A stretch of DNA of 64,000 nt from CBDDDW01 sp965226805. Lineage in GTDB: Bacteria > Chloroflexota > Dehalococcoidia > Lucifugimonadales > JAGWBF01. Positions 17,983 through 26,327 of this stretch are shown in pieces. The notes under the pieces were generated by a model, which saw only the letters and a list, made by a program, of their open reading frames with translations, searched no databases and was not told the DNA's origin. Numbering within the stretch: the first letter of the stretch is position 1; the number at the start of each line of letters is the position of its first letter. Both the position numbers and the translations under genes were made by a program. The stretch is from the NCBI GenBank assembly GCA_965226805.1, contig CBDDDW010000028.1, forward strand, positions 62,001-126,000. The letters run 5' to 3'.

Positions 17983-18969
17983 ATGGCAGGATTTCCCCAG
18001 GTACGCCTCCGCAGATTGAGGGAGCTCGAGCCGCTGCGGCTCTTGGCCCGAGAGACGAGCCTTTCCGTGACCGACTTCGTTTACCCCATCTTTGTGACCC
18101 ACGGGCGGGACGTTCGAATGCCCATCGACCCGATGCCTGGATGCCACCAGCTTTCCCTGGACCATCTGCTCGCCGAGGTAACGGAGGTGGCCCAGCTCGG
18201 CATACCAGCTGTGCTGCTCTTTGGCCTGCCCCAGAGCAAGGACCCTCTGGCTCAAGAGGCCTACGACGAACATGGGATCATTCAGGAGGCCATCAGAGTC
18301 ATAAAGCAGGCGGCGCCCGAGCTCCTCGTGATCACCGACGTCTGCCTGTGCGAGTACACGGATCATGGCCACTGCGGGGTCGTCGAGAACGGCCGCGTGG
18401 ACAACGACAAGACGCTGGAGCTGCTGGGCAGAACGGCCCTTTCCCACGCGCTGGCGGGGGCGGACGTGGTCGCGCCTTCGGCGATGATGGATGGCCAGGT
18501 GCGATTCATACGTGACATCCTGGACGGCAACGGCTTCCGGCACGTCCCGATCATTGCCTACGCCGCCAAGTATGCCTCCGCCTTCTATGGCCCCTTTCGG
18601 GTCGCCGCTGAGTCTACACCCGAGTTCGGCGACCGACGTGGGTACCAGTTGGACCCCGGGAACTGGAGAATGGCTATGCGGGAGATAGCGCAGGATATCG
18701 AGGAAGGCGCCGATATCGTCATGGTAAAACCCGCGCTGGCCTACCTGGATGTCATCGTCAGGGCCAGGGAACGCTTTGACTGTCCCATCGCCGCGTATAA
18801 CGTGAGTGGAGAGTTCTCCATGGTGAAAGCCGCCGGGGCAAACGGTTGGCTGGACGAGAGGCAGGCAACCCTTGAAATACTCACCGCCATCAAACGGGCG
18901 GGGGCGGATATCATCATCACCTATCATGCCAGGGAGGTGGCCGGCATGCTGTCCGAGGGGGGTCTCTAG
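17983..18969 (+). CDS. hemB: Delta-aminolevulinic acid dehydratase (porphobilinogen synthase)
   Basis: HemB condenses two aminolevulinates to porphobilinogen. The zinc-type cysteine site is complete in DVCLCEYTDHGHCG (residues about 119-132). The two active-site lysines lie in IAYAAKYASAFYGPF (about 197) and MVKPALAYLD (about 247). The 328-aa length is normal. GGGGTGAG precedes the ATG. It is the last gene of the tetrapyrrole cluster. hemA and hemL, which supply aminolevulinate, are not in the window. Confidence 0.96.
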   Translation: MAGFPQVRLRRLRELEPLRLLARETSLSVTDFVYPIFVTHGRDVRMPIDPMPGCHQLSLDHLLAEVTEVAQLGIPAVLLFGLPQSKDPLAQEAYDEHGIIQEAIRVIKQAAPELLVITDVCLCEYTDHGHCGVVENGRVDNDKTLELLGRTALSHALAGADVVAPSAMMDGQVRFIRDILDGNGFRHVPIIAYAAKYASAFYGPFRVAAESTPEFGDRRGYQLDPGNWRMAMREIAQDIEEGADIVMVKPALAYLDVIVRARERFDCPIAAYNVSGEFSMVKAAGANGWLDERQATLEILTAIKRAGADIIITYHAREVAGMLSEGGL

Positions 18970-18990
18970 ACCGATCGGCTGGAGGTCTTC

Positions 18991-21219
18991 ATGATGAGTG
19001 AAGACATTGCTCTGAATATTCTGAAGTCCTACTTCGGTTACGACCGCTTTCTGCTGCTTCAAGAAGAGATCATCGCCAACGTACTCGGTGGGAATGACAC
19101 CCTGGCCCTCATGCCTACAGGCGGGGGCAAATCCGTGTGCTACCAGGTGCCGGCTCTCTGTTTGGATGGACTGACGCTGGTGGTCTCTCCGCTCATCGCC
19201 CTGATGAAGGACCAGGTGGACGGTCTCAAGGCCAACGGCATCGCGGCGGAATCTATCAACAGCGCCCTCTCGCCGTCGGAGTCTGCACGCGTACGATCCC
19301 AGGCGGGAGCCGGTCAGCTCAAGATCCTCTACGTCGCGCCGGAACGGCTCGCTCTGCCCGCGTTCCGGGATTTCCTGCGGAGTCTTCGTGTCCAACTCAT
19401 CGCCGTTGACGAAGCACACTGCATTTCAGAATGGGGCCATGACTTCCGACCCGAATACCGGAACCTCAACGGTCTGAGGCTTGAGTTTCCAGGCGTGCCG
19501 GTGATAGCGCTCACGGCCACCGCGACGAGGAAAGTCCGGGAAGATATTATTGCGCAGCTTGGCCTACACAGCACGAAGCCTTTTCTGGCTAGCTTCAATC
19601 GTGGCAACCTAAGATACGTCGTCCGGACCAAGAGCAAAGGCGCCTTCGACGCCCTCGCCACACTTCGTCAGAAGCACGAAAACGGGTCGGCTATCATATA
19701 CTGCGGTTCTCGGAAGGACACCGAGCGGCTGGCTGAAGACCTCTCCGCACGGGGAGTGAGGGCTCTGCCGTACCACGCTGGGTTGGATAGCCCGGTCCGG
19801 CGGATCACCCAGGAGAAATTTATCAATGGCGAGGTATCCACAGTCGTCGCGACCATCGCTTTCGGAATGGGCATCGACAAGCCCGACATCCGTCTTGTCG
19901 TCCACTATGACCTCCCCAAGACTATCGAAGGGTACTATCAGGAAACTGGTCGAGCAGGACGCGAAGGTCTCCCCAGCGAGTGCGTTCTCTTCTATTCCTA
20001 CGCCGACAGGAGAAAGCAGGACTATTTTGTCGATCAGATAGAGGACCCGACTCAGCGAGAAAATGCCAAACAAAAGCTGTCCCAGGTGATCCGGTTCTGC
20101 GAGCTCCAGACCTGCAGGCGCAAGTACCTTCTGGAGTATTTCGGTGAGGCGACGGAGTGGCAAAACTGCGGAGGGTGCGATAACTGCCTCACCCCAACGG
20201 AAGAGTATGACGCCACGGAGATATCGCAGAAGATTCTCTCCGCAGTGATCCGGACAGAGCAACGATTCGGCATGAGTCACGTCAGCATGGTCCTGCGGGG
20301 TAAGACATCCCAGAAAATCGTGGACTGGGGGCATGACAAGCTGGCGGTCTTCGGAATCGTCAGTGACTTCACGGATGCTCAGCTAAAGCAAATCATGGGC
20401 CTCTTGATTTCCAAGGAGGTACTTGCGAAAAGCGACGGTGAGTATCCTACCCTCAGGGTAACACCAGCGGGACGAAACTCTCTGGATCGGCGGGAGTCGA
20501 TCACCCTCACGAGGCCCGAGGGTGAAGTTATGAGTTCCGAAGTTGAATCCAGTGGAAGAAGAGCCCGGCGATCCCGACTGGAGAACGGCGAGGTCCCTCG
20601 TGAGTTCGACCGTGGTCTGTTCGAGCAGCTACGGAGCTTGCGCAAAACGATCGCGGACGCGAGGCGCGTGCCGCCCTACGTAGTTTTTAGCGATGTCAGT
20701 CTTCAGCAGATGGCGTACGGGTGTCCACAGAGCCTCGATAGTTTCTCACGGATCTCAGGGGTCGGGAGGGTGAAACTCGAGGACTTTGGCGAGGAGTTCG
20801 TGGCCGAGATCCGCGACTACTCCCAAGAACACGGGTTGGTGGAGCGAGCAACCCCTCCGGGCTCCATCGAGATGAAGCGTCCGAAACAGCACGCGGGGTC
20901 AACCTCTCAACAGACCAAGAAGTTCCTGTCGGAGAAGCTCTCAATCGACGAAATAGCAGTGCGTCGGGGGTTCACGATGCGCACCATCCTTGGTCACCTG
21001 GAAAGCCTGGTCGAAGCGGGAGAAGAAATCGATATCGGGTATCTGTTGCCGCCTGCGAACCGTTTAGCGAAAATCCGGGCCGCATTCGAGAGTTCGGGTA
21101 GCGAAAAACTGACTCCCATCAAAGAATTACTGGGTCAGGAGTATTCCTACGAAGATATCAGGTTGGTCCGTCTTTACTTGAAGCAAAACCCGGCCCTGTT
21201 GCGCTACGGGACGATCTAA
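18991..21219 (+). CDS. recQ: ATP-dependent DNA helicase RecQ
   Basis: RecQ unwinds DNA 3'-5' in recombination and repair. Motifs appear in order: LMPTGGGKSVCYQVPAL (Walker A, near residue 42), VVSPLIALMKDQV, VDEAHCISEWGHDFRPEY (DEAH box with the RecQ aromatic loop), and QETGRAGREG (motif VI). The RQC zinc site is CELQTC...CGGCDNC (about 370-405). A winged helix follows, then an HRDC domain (LFEQLRSLRKTIADARRVPPYVVFSD) and a C-terminal HTH_40-type region (FLSEKLSIDEIAVRRGFTMRTILGHL). The 742 aa make it a long RecQ with all three accessory domains. GGAGG lies 5 bp upstream. It starts 21 bp after hemB and may be cotranscribed. Confidence 0.96.
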   Translation: MMSEDIALNILKSYFGYDRFLLLQEEIIANVLGGNDTLALMPTGGGKSVCYQVPALCLDGLTLVVSPLIALMKDQVDGLKANGIAAESINSALSPSESARVRSQAGAGQLKILYVAPERLALPAFRDFLRSLRVQLIAVDEAHCISEWGHDFRPEYRNLNGLRLEFPGVPVIALTATATRKVREDIIAQLGLHSTKPFLASFNRGNLRYVVRTKSKGAFDALATLRQKHENGSAIIYCGSRKDTERLAEDLSARGVRALPYHAGLDSPVRRITQEKFINGEVSTVVATIAFGMGIDKPDIRLVVHYDLPKTIEGYYQETGRAGREGLPSECVLFYSYADRRKQDYFVDQIEDPTQRENAKQKLSQVIRFCELQTCRRKYLLEYFGEATEWQNCGGCDNCLTPTEEYDATEISQKILSAVIRTEQRFGMSHVSMVLRGKTSQKIVDWGHDKLAVFGIVSDFTDAQLKQIMGLLISKEVLAKSDGEYPTLRVTPAGRNSLDRRESITLTRPEGEVMSSEVESSGRRARRSRLENGEVPREFDRGLFEQLRSLRKTIADARRVPPYVVFSDVSLQQMAYGCPQSLDSFSRISGVGRVKLEDFGEEFVAEIRDYSQEHGLVERATPPGSIEMKRPKQHAGSTSQQTKKFLSEKLSIDEIAVRRGFTMRTILGHLESLVEAGEEIDIGYLLPPANRLAKIRAAFESSGSEKLTPIKELLGQEYSYEDIRLVRLYLKQNPALLRYGTI

Positions 21220-21223
21220 GTAC

Positions 21224-21356
21224 ATAGTCAACAAGATTTCGACAGCATGTCATTCTGAGGGAGCCCAGCGACCGAAGAATCTGGGAGAGGGTTACCCACG
21301 GCCACCCCAGATTCTTCGCTTCGCTCAGAATGACATTCATATTAGATTAAGGCAAC
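21224..21356. repeat. MITE-like inverted repeat element, copy B
   Basis: This is the reverse-complement copy of 2934-3068, about 90 percent identical over 130 bp. It begins GTCAACAAGATTTCGACAGC and has the opposing arms GTCATTCTGAG and CTCAGAATGAC. It lies directly after recQ and is abutted on the right by the IS630 element. The two copies face each other across 18 kb. Confidence 0.75.
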
Positions 21357-22438
21357 TAGTCTAGTGTCTCGTAAATAGCTTTACAGCGTGAGAGCTTGGT
21401 GAGGATCGCTTGAGCGGAGGCATGCCATACAAACGGCTTGGGATCCGCGTTGGACGCCGCCAGGTATTCCTTAATCGCGGCGATCAACTCCGGGACGCTC
21501 TCGAAACTCCCCCGCCGTACTCTTTTCTCCGTCAACTCCCTGAACCACCGCTCCACCAGGTTCAACCAAGACGAGCTCGTCGGCGTGAAGTGCAGGGTGA
21601 ACCGCGGGTGCTTCTCCAGCCACGCCTTCACCTTGGACTGGTTGTGGGTCCCATAGTTGTCCACAATCAGATGGAGCGGCGTCTCCTTGGAAAACTCCCG
21701 GTCCAGTCGCCGCAGGAAGCGCAGGAACTCCTGGTGCCGGTGCTTAGCCATGCACTCCCCGATCACCCGCCCGTCCAAGACATTGAGGGCCGCAAATAGG
21801 GTCGTGGTCCCATGCCGCTTGTAGTCGTGGGTCATGGTTCCGCAGCGCCCTTTCTTCATAGGCAGGCCGGGCTGGGTACGCTGAAGGGCCTGGATTTGGC
21901 TCTTCTCATCCACGCACAGGACCACGGCTTTGTCGGGAGGATTGAGGTACAGCCCCACTACGTCGGTGAGTTTCTCGGTGAACCGCCAGTCCTTGGAGAG
22001 CTTGAATCGCTTCGTCCGGTGGGGCTGTAACCCGTGAGCGGACCAGATGCGCTGCACGGTGGCCTTGCTAAGGCCCTGGGCCTTGGCCATGGTGCGGATG
22101 CTCCAGTGGGTTGCTCCGGGGGGTTTGGTCTGGGTAGTGGCCTGCACCACCTCGTTCACCCGGTCGGCTCCGTAGGTCACCCGCCGGCCCCGGCCGGGTG
22201 CGATCTCGGTGAGGGCACTAGGGCCGCCCTGGAGGAAACGCTGGCGCCAGAGCATGACGGTGGGACGACTGACGCCCACCTCTCGGGCAATCCGGCTATT
22301 GGGCACACCGTCGGCGGCGAGGAGGGCGATCCTGGCCCGGAAGGCGACGCTTTGGGGAGTGTTCTGGGCACGGACCCAGGCTTCCAGCGTTCGGCGTTGC
22401 TCGGGAGATATCGTGAGGAGATCAGCTGATTTTGGCAT
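21356..22438 (-). CDS. IS630-family DDE transposase
   Basis: The protein has an N-terminal HTH_29/33-type region (NSRIAREVGVSRPTVMLWRQRF, then SIRTMAKAQGLSKATVQRIW). The DDE superfamily endonuclease domain follows, with first Asp in VVLCVDEKSQIQAL, second Asp in LHLIVDNYGTHNQ and the Glu in SWLNLVERWFRELTEK. The start at 22438 (MPKSADLL) is preferred; a 22456 start adds six residues. The frame runs through the left inverted repeat, and its TAG stop is built from the duplicated target TA plus the flanking base. It looks intact. Confidence 0.92.
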   Translation of the reverse strand: MPKSADLLTISPEQRRTLEAWVRAQNTPQSVAFRARIALLAADGVPNSRIAREVGVSRPTVMLWRQRFLQGGPSALTEIAPGRGRRVTYGADRVNEVVQATTQTKPPGATHWSIRTMAKAQGLSKATVQRIWSAHGLQPHRTKRFKLSKDWRFTEKLTDVVGLYLNPPDKAVVLCVDEKSQIQALQRTQPGLPMKKGRCGTMTHDYKRHGTTTLFAALNVLDGRVIGECMAKHRHQEFLRFLRRLDREFSKETPLHLIVDNYGTHNQSKVKAWLEKHPRFTLHFTPTSSSWLNLVERWFRELTEKRVRRGSFESVPELIAAIKEYLAASNADPKPFVWHASAQAILTKLSRCKAIYETLD

Positions 22439-22494
22439 GAAGCAAGCATACCCCAATATCCACTATATATCAAGGCATTTGCGAGACATTAGAC
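21359..22494 (-). mobile_element. IS630-family insertion sequence
   Basis: The 1136-bp element has terminal inverted repeats GTCTAGTGTCTCGTAAAT (left) and GTCTAATGTCTCGCAAAT (right, other strand), differing at two positions. It is flanked by TA on both sides (21357-21358 and 22495-22496), the target duplication expected for IS630/mariner elements. One transposase gene fills it. Confidence 0.93.
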
Positions 22495-22534
22495 TAGGTA
22501 CTAGTGGCACAACGGTGGCTCGAGGGTGGTCGAA

Positions 22535-23293
22535 ATGGGACGACTAGACGGCAAGGTAGCGCTGATCAGCGGTGGGGCGAGGGGGCAGGGTGCAGTGGAG
22601 ACCGAGCTGTTCGCGCGAGAGGGCGCGATGGTGGTGTTCGGTGACCTGCTCGATCAGGAGGGCGCGGAGGTGGAGGCGCGGGTCCGTGCCGATGGCGGCG
22701 ACGCCACCTATGTCCACATGGACGTGACTCAGGAGGCCGACTGGCGCAGGGCCGTCGAGCTGGCCGAGTCCAAGTATGGCGGGTTGGATATCCTGGTCAA
22801 TAACGCGGGCATGATCAGGCGTGGTTACCTCGTTGAGAACACCACCGAGGAAGTGTGGTGGGAAACGTTGGACGTGAACGCGAAGGGGATGTTTCTGGGC
22901 ACCCGGGAGTGCACGCCGGCACTGAAAAGGGCCGGAGGGGGTTCCATCATCAACATCTCTTCGCTGGCGGGTATCATAGGCAGAGATGGAAGCCCGACGC
23001 CATACAGCATGTCCAAGGGTGCTGTGAGGGGACTCACCAAGGTGGCCGCCGTCGATCTTGCCAAGGAAAACATAAGATGTAACGCAATCTTCCCTGGCCC
23101 AATCGAGACCGGTATGATGCGCGGCGCGCTGGCGGACTCCGCCTTCCGGGAGGCCTGGACGCGGGCGGTGCCCCTGGGAAGGATGGGCTCTCCGGAGGAC
23201 GTGGCCTACGCCGTACTCTACCTGGCCTCGGACGAGGCGGCCTGGGTCACCGGGGCTGAGCTGGTCATCGACGGCGGAGTGACCGCTGCCTGA
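22535..23293 (+). CDS. SDR-family NAD(P)-dependent oxidoreductase
   Basis: This is a classical short-chain dehydrogenase of 252 aa. It shows the nucleotide loop SGGARGQG, the acidic DLLDQEG region after beta-2 (suggesting NAD over NADP), LVNNAGMI, INISSLAG, the catalytic PYSMSKGAV (Tyr-x-x-x-Lys), FPGPIETGMM and the ending ASDEAAWVTGAELVIDGG. Such enzymes oxidise secondary alcohols (hydroxysteroid- or glucose-dehydrogenase-like), and the substrate cannot be told. The start at 22535 has GAGGG upstream. The gene is just beyond the right end of the IS630 element, which may have removed its original promoter region. Confidence 0.9.
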   Translation: MGRLDGKVALISGGARGQGAVETELFAREGAMVVFGDLLDQEGAEVEARVRADGGDATYVHMDVTQEADWRRAVELAESKYGGLDILVNNAGMIRRGYLVENTTEEVWWETLDVNAKGMFLGTRECTPALKRAGGGSIINISSLAGIIGRDGSPTPYSMSKGAVRGLTKVAAVDLAKENIRCNAIFPGPIETGMMRGALADSAFREAWTRAVPLGRMGSPEDVAYAVLYLASDEAAWVTGAELVIDGGVTAA

Positions 23294-23585
23294 GTATTCC
23301 ACTTACGTGAACTTTATATTAATGCACTCCTAACGCGTTCCGTTACGGCATTAAGGCAGAGCATCTTTAGAGTTCGCTAGTGGATCGTTCCTGGCCTGAC
23401 CTGAATGGTTCTCTAAACTCCTTTGTACGACGGTTTCTACTTTGGCGTGATCCGCCAGTATCGAGAATATATTTTGACGAAGTTTGCCCCAAAATGGCTA
23501 ATCTGTCTAAAAAGTTGGTGCTGCGCGAAAAGAGGGTAGGTGATTATTCCGTTGACCTGTATTCTTCAACATCGGCTGTTGGGTG

Positions 23586-24605
23586 TCAGCGGTTTTGGAC
23601 AGTTCTGGGTCCGAGAGATTGGGGTGAAGAAGCTCCTGGTTTGAGGGTTTCTCTGACCTCCTGATTGTACCGCCTCCGCCGGTCAAAAGTCTCTCGCTGT
23701 ACCTCCTTCCTCTGGGCTAGAATTGCCTCCAGACGGCCTTCCAGCACGTCAGCCGGAGTTACAACCCTGAGCGCCTGATGATATCTTCGGTAGTTGTAGA
23801 ACTCGACGAAGTCCCGGATGGCCGCCTCCAGGTCTTCCACCACCTCGTATGGCACCTGGTTAATGTCGTCTTTCAGGGTTCGGTGATATCTCTCCAGCTT
23901 CCCGTTGGTCTGAGGGTGATAGGGTGCTGCCAGGACGTGGCGAATGCCCACCACCCGCATGTACTCGCGGAAGGCCCGCGATACATAACCTGAGCCATTA
24001 TCTGAGAGGAGCTTGGTCCGATCCTCCAGAGGTACATCAGTCATACCAGTAGAGTCAACAGCTTCCTGGACCACCTCTATGAGGGAGTTGGCCGTCATGT
24101 CCCGTTGCACCTTCCAGGCCAAGATGAACCGGGAGTAGTCGTCCATCACCGTCACGAGGTAGTAGTAGCCCCATCCCACTACACGGAAGTAGGAGGCATC
24201 GGTGGCCCACAGCTGGTGGGGCCCTGTGGTCTTGTGCTGGTACTCTTTGCTCGCTGCCAACTGGTATTCGATCCGTTTCACCAGACCCTCCCGTCTCAGA
24301 ATACGATAGACTGTGGAGGCGGAGACCGATAGGCCTCTGTGGTCGGTGAGCGAAGCCGCCAACTGCCGGCTTCGCCAGGTCGGCATCCCACGGGCTGCCG
24401 CCAGCACTACTGCCTCCTCTTCTGGACGCAGGCGATTCCAGGGCCTCTCAGTTCCTTCCGTACCCTCCCAACTACCCTGCCGGTGCCTCCACCTCCACCA
24501 ATAATACGTGCTCCTGGAAATGCCAAGCTCCCTGAGTCGCCTGTTCTTCCCTCTACCATGTCGCTCCACCTCAGCCACGACCTTCGATTGTTCCACTACG
24601 CTCAT
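23586..24605 (-). CDS. IS3-family transposase OrfB (integrase core)
   Basis: The 339-aa protein has an N-terminal HTH_21 region (RLRELGISRSTYYWWRWRH), then the DDE core with WATDASYFRVVGWGYYYL (Asp 1), LLSDNGSGYVSRAFREYM (Asp 2) and HPQTNGKLERYHRTLKDD (Glu). A YNYRRYHQAL motif follows. The acidic residues are present and the frame is open, so it may be active. It overlaps orfA by 4 bp. Confidence 0.9.
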   Translation of the reverse strand: MSVVEQSKVVAEVERHGRGKNRRLRELGISRSTYYWWRWRHRQGSWEGTEGTERPWNRLRPEEEAVVLAAARGMPTWRSRQLAASLTDHRGLSVSASTVYRILRREGLVKRIEYQLAASKEYQHKTTGPHQLWATDASYFRVVGWGYYYLVTVMDDYSRFILAWKVQRDMTANSLIEVVQEAVDSTGMTDVPLEDRTKLLSDNGSGYVSRAFREYMRVVGIRHVLAAPYHPQTNGKLERYHRTLKDDINQVPYEVVEDLEAAIRDFVEFYNYRRYHQALRVVTPADVLEGRLEAILAQRKEVQRETFDRRRRYNQEVRETLKPGASSPQSLGPRTVQNR

Positions 24606-25006
24606 GCGACGGTGCCGTTGTCGTGTAGGGACGGCAGAGCTGTTTTTTTGAAGCGGTGCAACTCCAGGGACAACTCACCCACCAGCTGCTTCAGTTCTCT
24701 GTTCTCCCGCTTGAGCTGCTCTATCTCTTGCCGGGTCGCATCACGCACACTGTCCCGAGTCAACCTCTCCTTCCCAGCTTCCATGAACCCCTTCGTCCAG
24801 GCGTAGTAGGAGTGGGGTTTGATTCCTTCCCGTCGGCACAGGTCATTAACGGTAGTCTCCCGTCTGAACCCCTCCAAGACGATGCGGATCTTCTCTTCAG
24901 GGGTATACTTACGGCGGGTCGCTGCACGGACCTGACGCACGAAGCTTCGTGTCTCCTGGCTTCGCTCCTCAGCTTGGCTGGCCTGATCCTCTACCTGGGT
25001 CATCAA
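24602..25006 (-). CDS. IS3-family transposase OrfA
   Basis: The 134-aa DNA-binding subunit has the helix-turn-helix RKYTPEEKIRIVLEGF to GIKPHSYYAWTKGFMEAGKERL and a C-terminal leucine coiled coil (IEQLKRENRELKQLVGELSLEL). The first 30 residues are acidic and Gln-rich and not typical. The 3' end overlaps orfB by 4 bp. Confidence 0.88.
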   Translation of the reverse strand: MMTQVEDQASQAEERSQETRSFVRQVRAATRRKYTPEEKIRIVLEGFRRETTVNDLCRREGIKPHSYYAWTKGFMEAGKERLTRDSVRDATRQEIEQLKRENRELKQLVGELSLELHRFKKTALPSLHDNGTVA

Positions 25007-25188
25007 TGACTCCTTTCACTTAGGGTTAATCTACCCCTCTGAAGGAGCCTCTACCACCCCCAACCTCTTCGGTTTTCTAGGCCTCAATAGTGTCCAATTG
25101 CGCTGACACCCTACACACCTGACCTCTGGTGTATTATGCGCTCGGCCATACCGTGGTTCTCGGTTAGATCATCAACCTGAACTTCAGC

Positions 25189-25989
25189 GTGAACATACCT
25201 GTTAATGAACTGCGCGAGGAGTTCGATGCCATTTGCCTGGCTGGTGGCTCAACTCAGGCGAGAGAGTTGGACATCCCGGGCCGGGAGCTGGACGGTGTAC
25301 ACCTGGCGATGGATTATCTGCCCCAGCAGAACAAGATCAACGCGGGCGAAAACGTTGACTCATCCGACCGGATTACCGCCGATGGCAAGAGAGTCGTGAT
25401 ACTTGGTGGTGGGGATACTGGTGCGGACTGCCTTGGCACCGCCCACCGTCAGGGAGCGGAGGTCGTACACCAGTACGAGATATTGCCGCAGCCGCCCGCA
25501 AGCAGAGGACCCAATAACCCCTGGCCCCAGTGGCCCCTGATACTCATGAGTTCAGCGGCCCACGAGGAAGGCGGTATCCGTGACTACAATATCATGACAA
25601 AGAGCTTCTCTGGGAGAAATGGTCACCTTGAAAAACTCCACGGGGTGCGCCTGGAATGGGGCCCCCCGGGCAACAATGGGCGTCCGTCCATGAACGAGGT
25701 CCCAGGAAGTGAGTTCGAGATCGATACAGAGCTGGTATTACTGGCAATGGGGTTCGTGCATCCCGAGCATGACGGCATGATAAATGACCTTGGGGTCGAG
25801 CTGGACGCTCGTGGGAACGTCAAAGTAGGCGAGGACAGGATGAGCAGCGTCCCAGGTGTCTTTGCCGCGGGGGATATGGCGCGGGGGCAGTCATTGGTGG
25901 TGTGGGCCATCGCCGAGGGACGTGAGGCGGCACATTACATGGACAGGTACGTCATGGGAGTCACGAGCCTGCCCAGGTCTCTGCGGTAG
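25189..25989 (+). pseudogene. Glutamate synthase small subunit (GltD-like), 5'-truncated
   Basis: Only the C-terminal 266 or so of the usual 470 residues remain. The fragment keeps LREEFDAICLAGGSTQARELDIPGREL, the second Rossmann NADPH site GKRVVILGGGDTGADCLGTAHRQGA, and the FAD ending VPGVFAAGDMARGQSLVVWAIAEGREAA. The N-terminal 4Fe-4S domain and first dinucleotide site are gone. In-frame sequence continues back to a TAG at 25165-25167 but no start with a ribosome site is seen. The IS3 element ending at 25111 is the likely cause. No gltB is present nearby. Confidence 0.85.
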
Positions 25990-25997
25990 TTGGGCCG

Positions 25998-26310
25998 TCA
26001 GGTAGACAATCCACGTTCAATCGCTACGTCCAAGTCATGAGCCCTGAAGGTGCGGTCCAATAGAGGCTGCAGCTCTGAGGCGTGCGTTTTCACAATTGCG
26101 TACATGACCAGCGCGGGCCCGATCCGAAAAAGCCCTCGCCGCTGCGCCTCCTGTTCCGCAACCCCCATTACCTGCCTGATATTTTCCTCTAATATGGGGC
26201 CGCTGTACTGTCTGAAGGGGGTTACCGGGAGTCTACGAACGTACTCAGCTGTTTCCTGCGCCAATTGAGAGAATCGCGGATCAAGCTGCTCTATCTGTGG
26301 CGCTTTCAAT
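25998..26310 (-). pseudogene. Clp_N-domain protein, 3' half (split by IS3 copy 2)
   Basis: This is the C-terminal half of a gene whose 5' half is at 27624-28076. Removing the IS and one copy of the CAAT target duplication joins ...HLLWALL to KAPQIEQLDPRF in one frame, giving a 253-aa protein. This half contains a second Clp N-domain-like repeat: LEENIRQVMGVAEQEA, then RIGPALVMYAIVKTHASELQPLL and DLDVAIER. Clp_N domains bind adaptors or substrates of Clp unfoldases, but this protein has no ATPase domain. Function unknown. Confidence 0.7.
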
Positions 26311-26327
26311 TCAAGTGGACCCCATCA

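Larger units (their letters stand above)
23581..25111 (-). mobile_element. IS3-family insertion sequence (second type)
   Basis: The ends are marked by inverted repeats: GGGTGTCAGCGGTTTTGGAC on the left against GGGTGTCAGCGCAATTGGAC on the other strand at the right. It encodes orfA and orfB overlapping by 4 bp. A target duplication cannot be read with confidence. Its right end abuts a truncated gltD. The 290 bp to its left (23294-23580) hold no gene that I can support. Confidence 0.85.

Noticed and set aside
17881..19419. 512-codon open frame on the minus strand opposite hemB and recQ
   Set aside because: It lies wholly antisense to two strongly conserved genes; the translation is His/Gly-rich with no domain, and it reflects codon bias.
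23380..23664. 94-codon plus-strand open frame before the second IS3 element
   Set aside because: It crosses the IS end, has no ribosome site and no protein-like motif.
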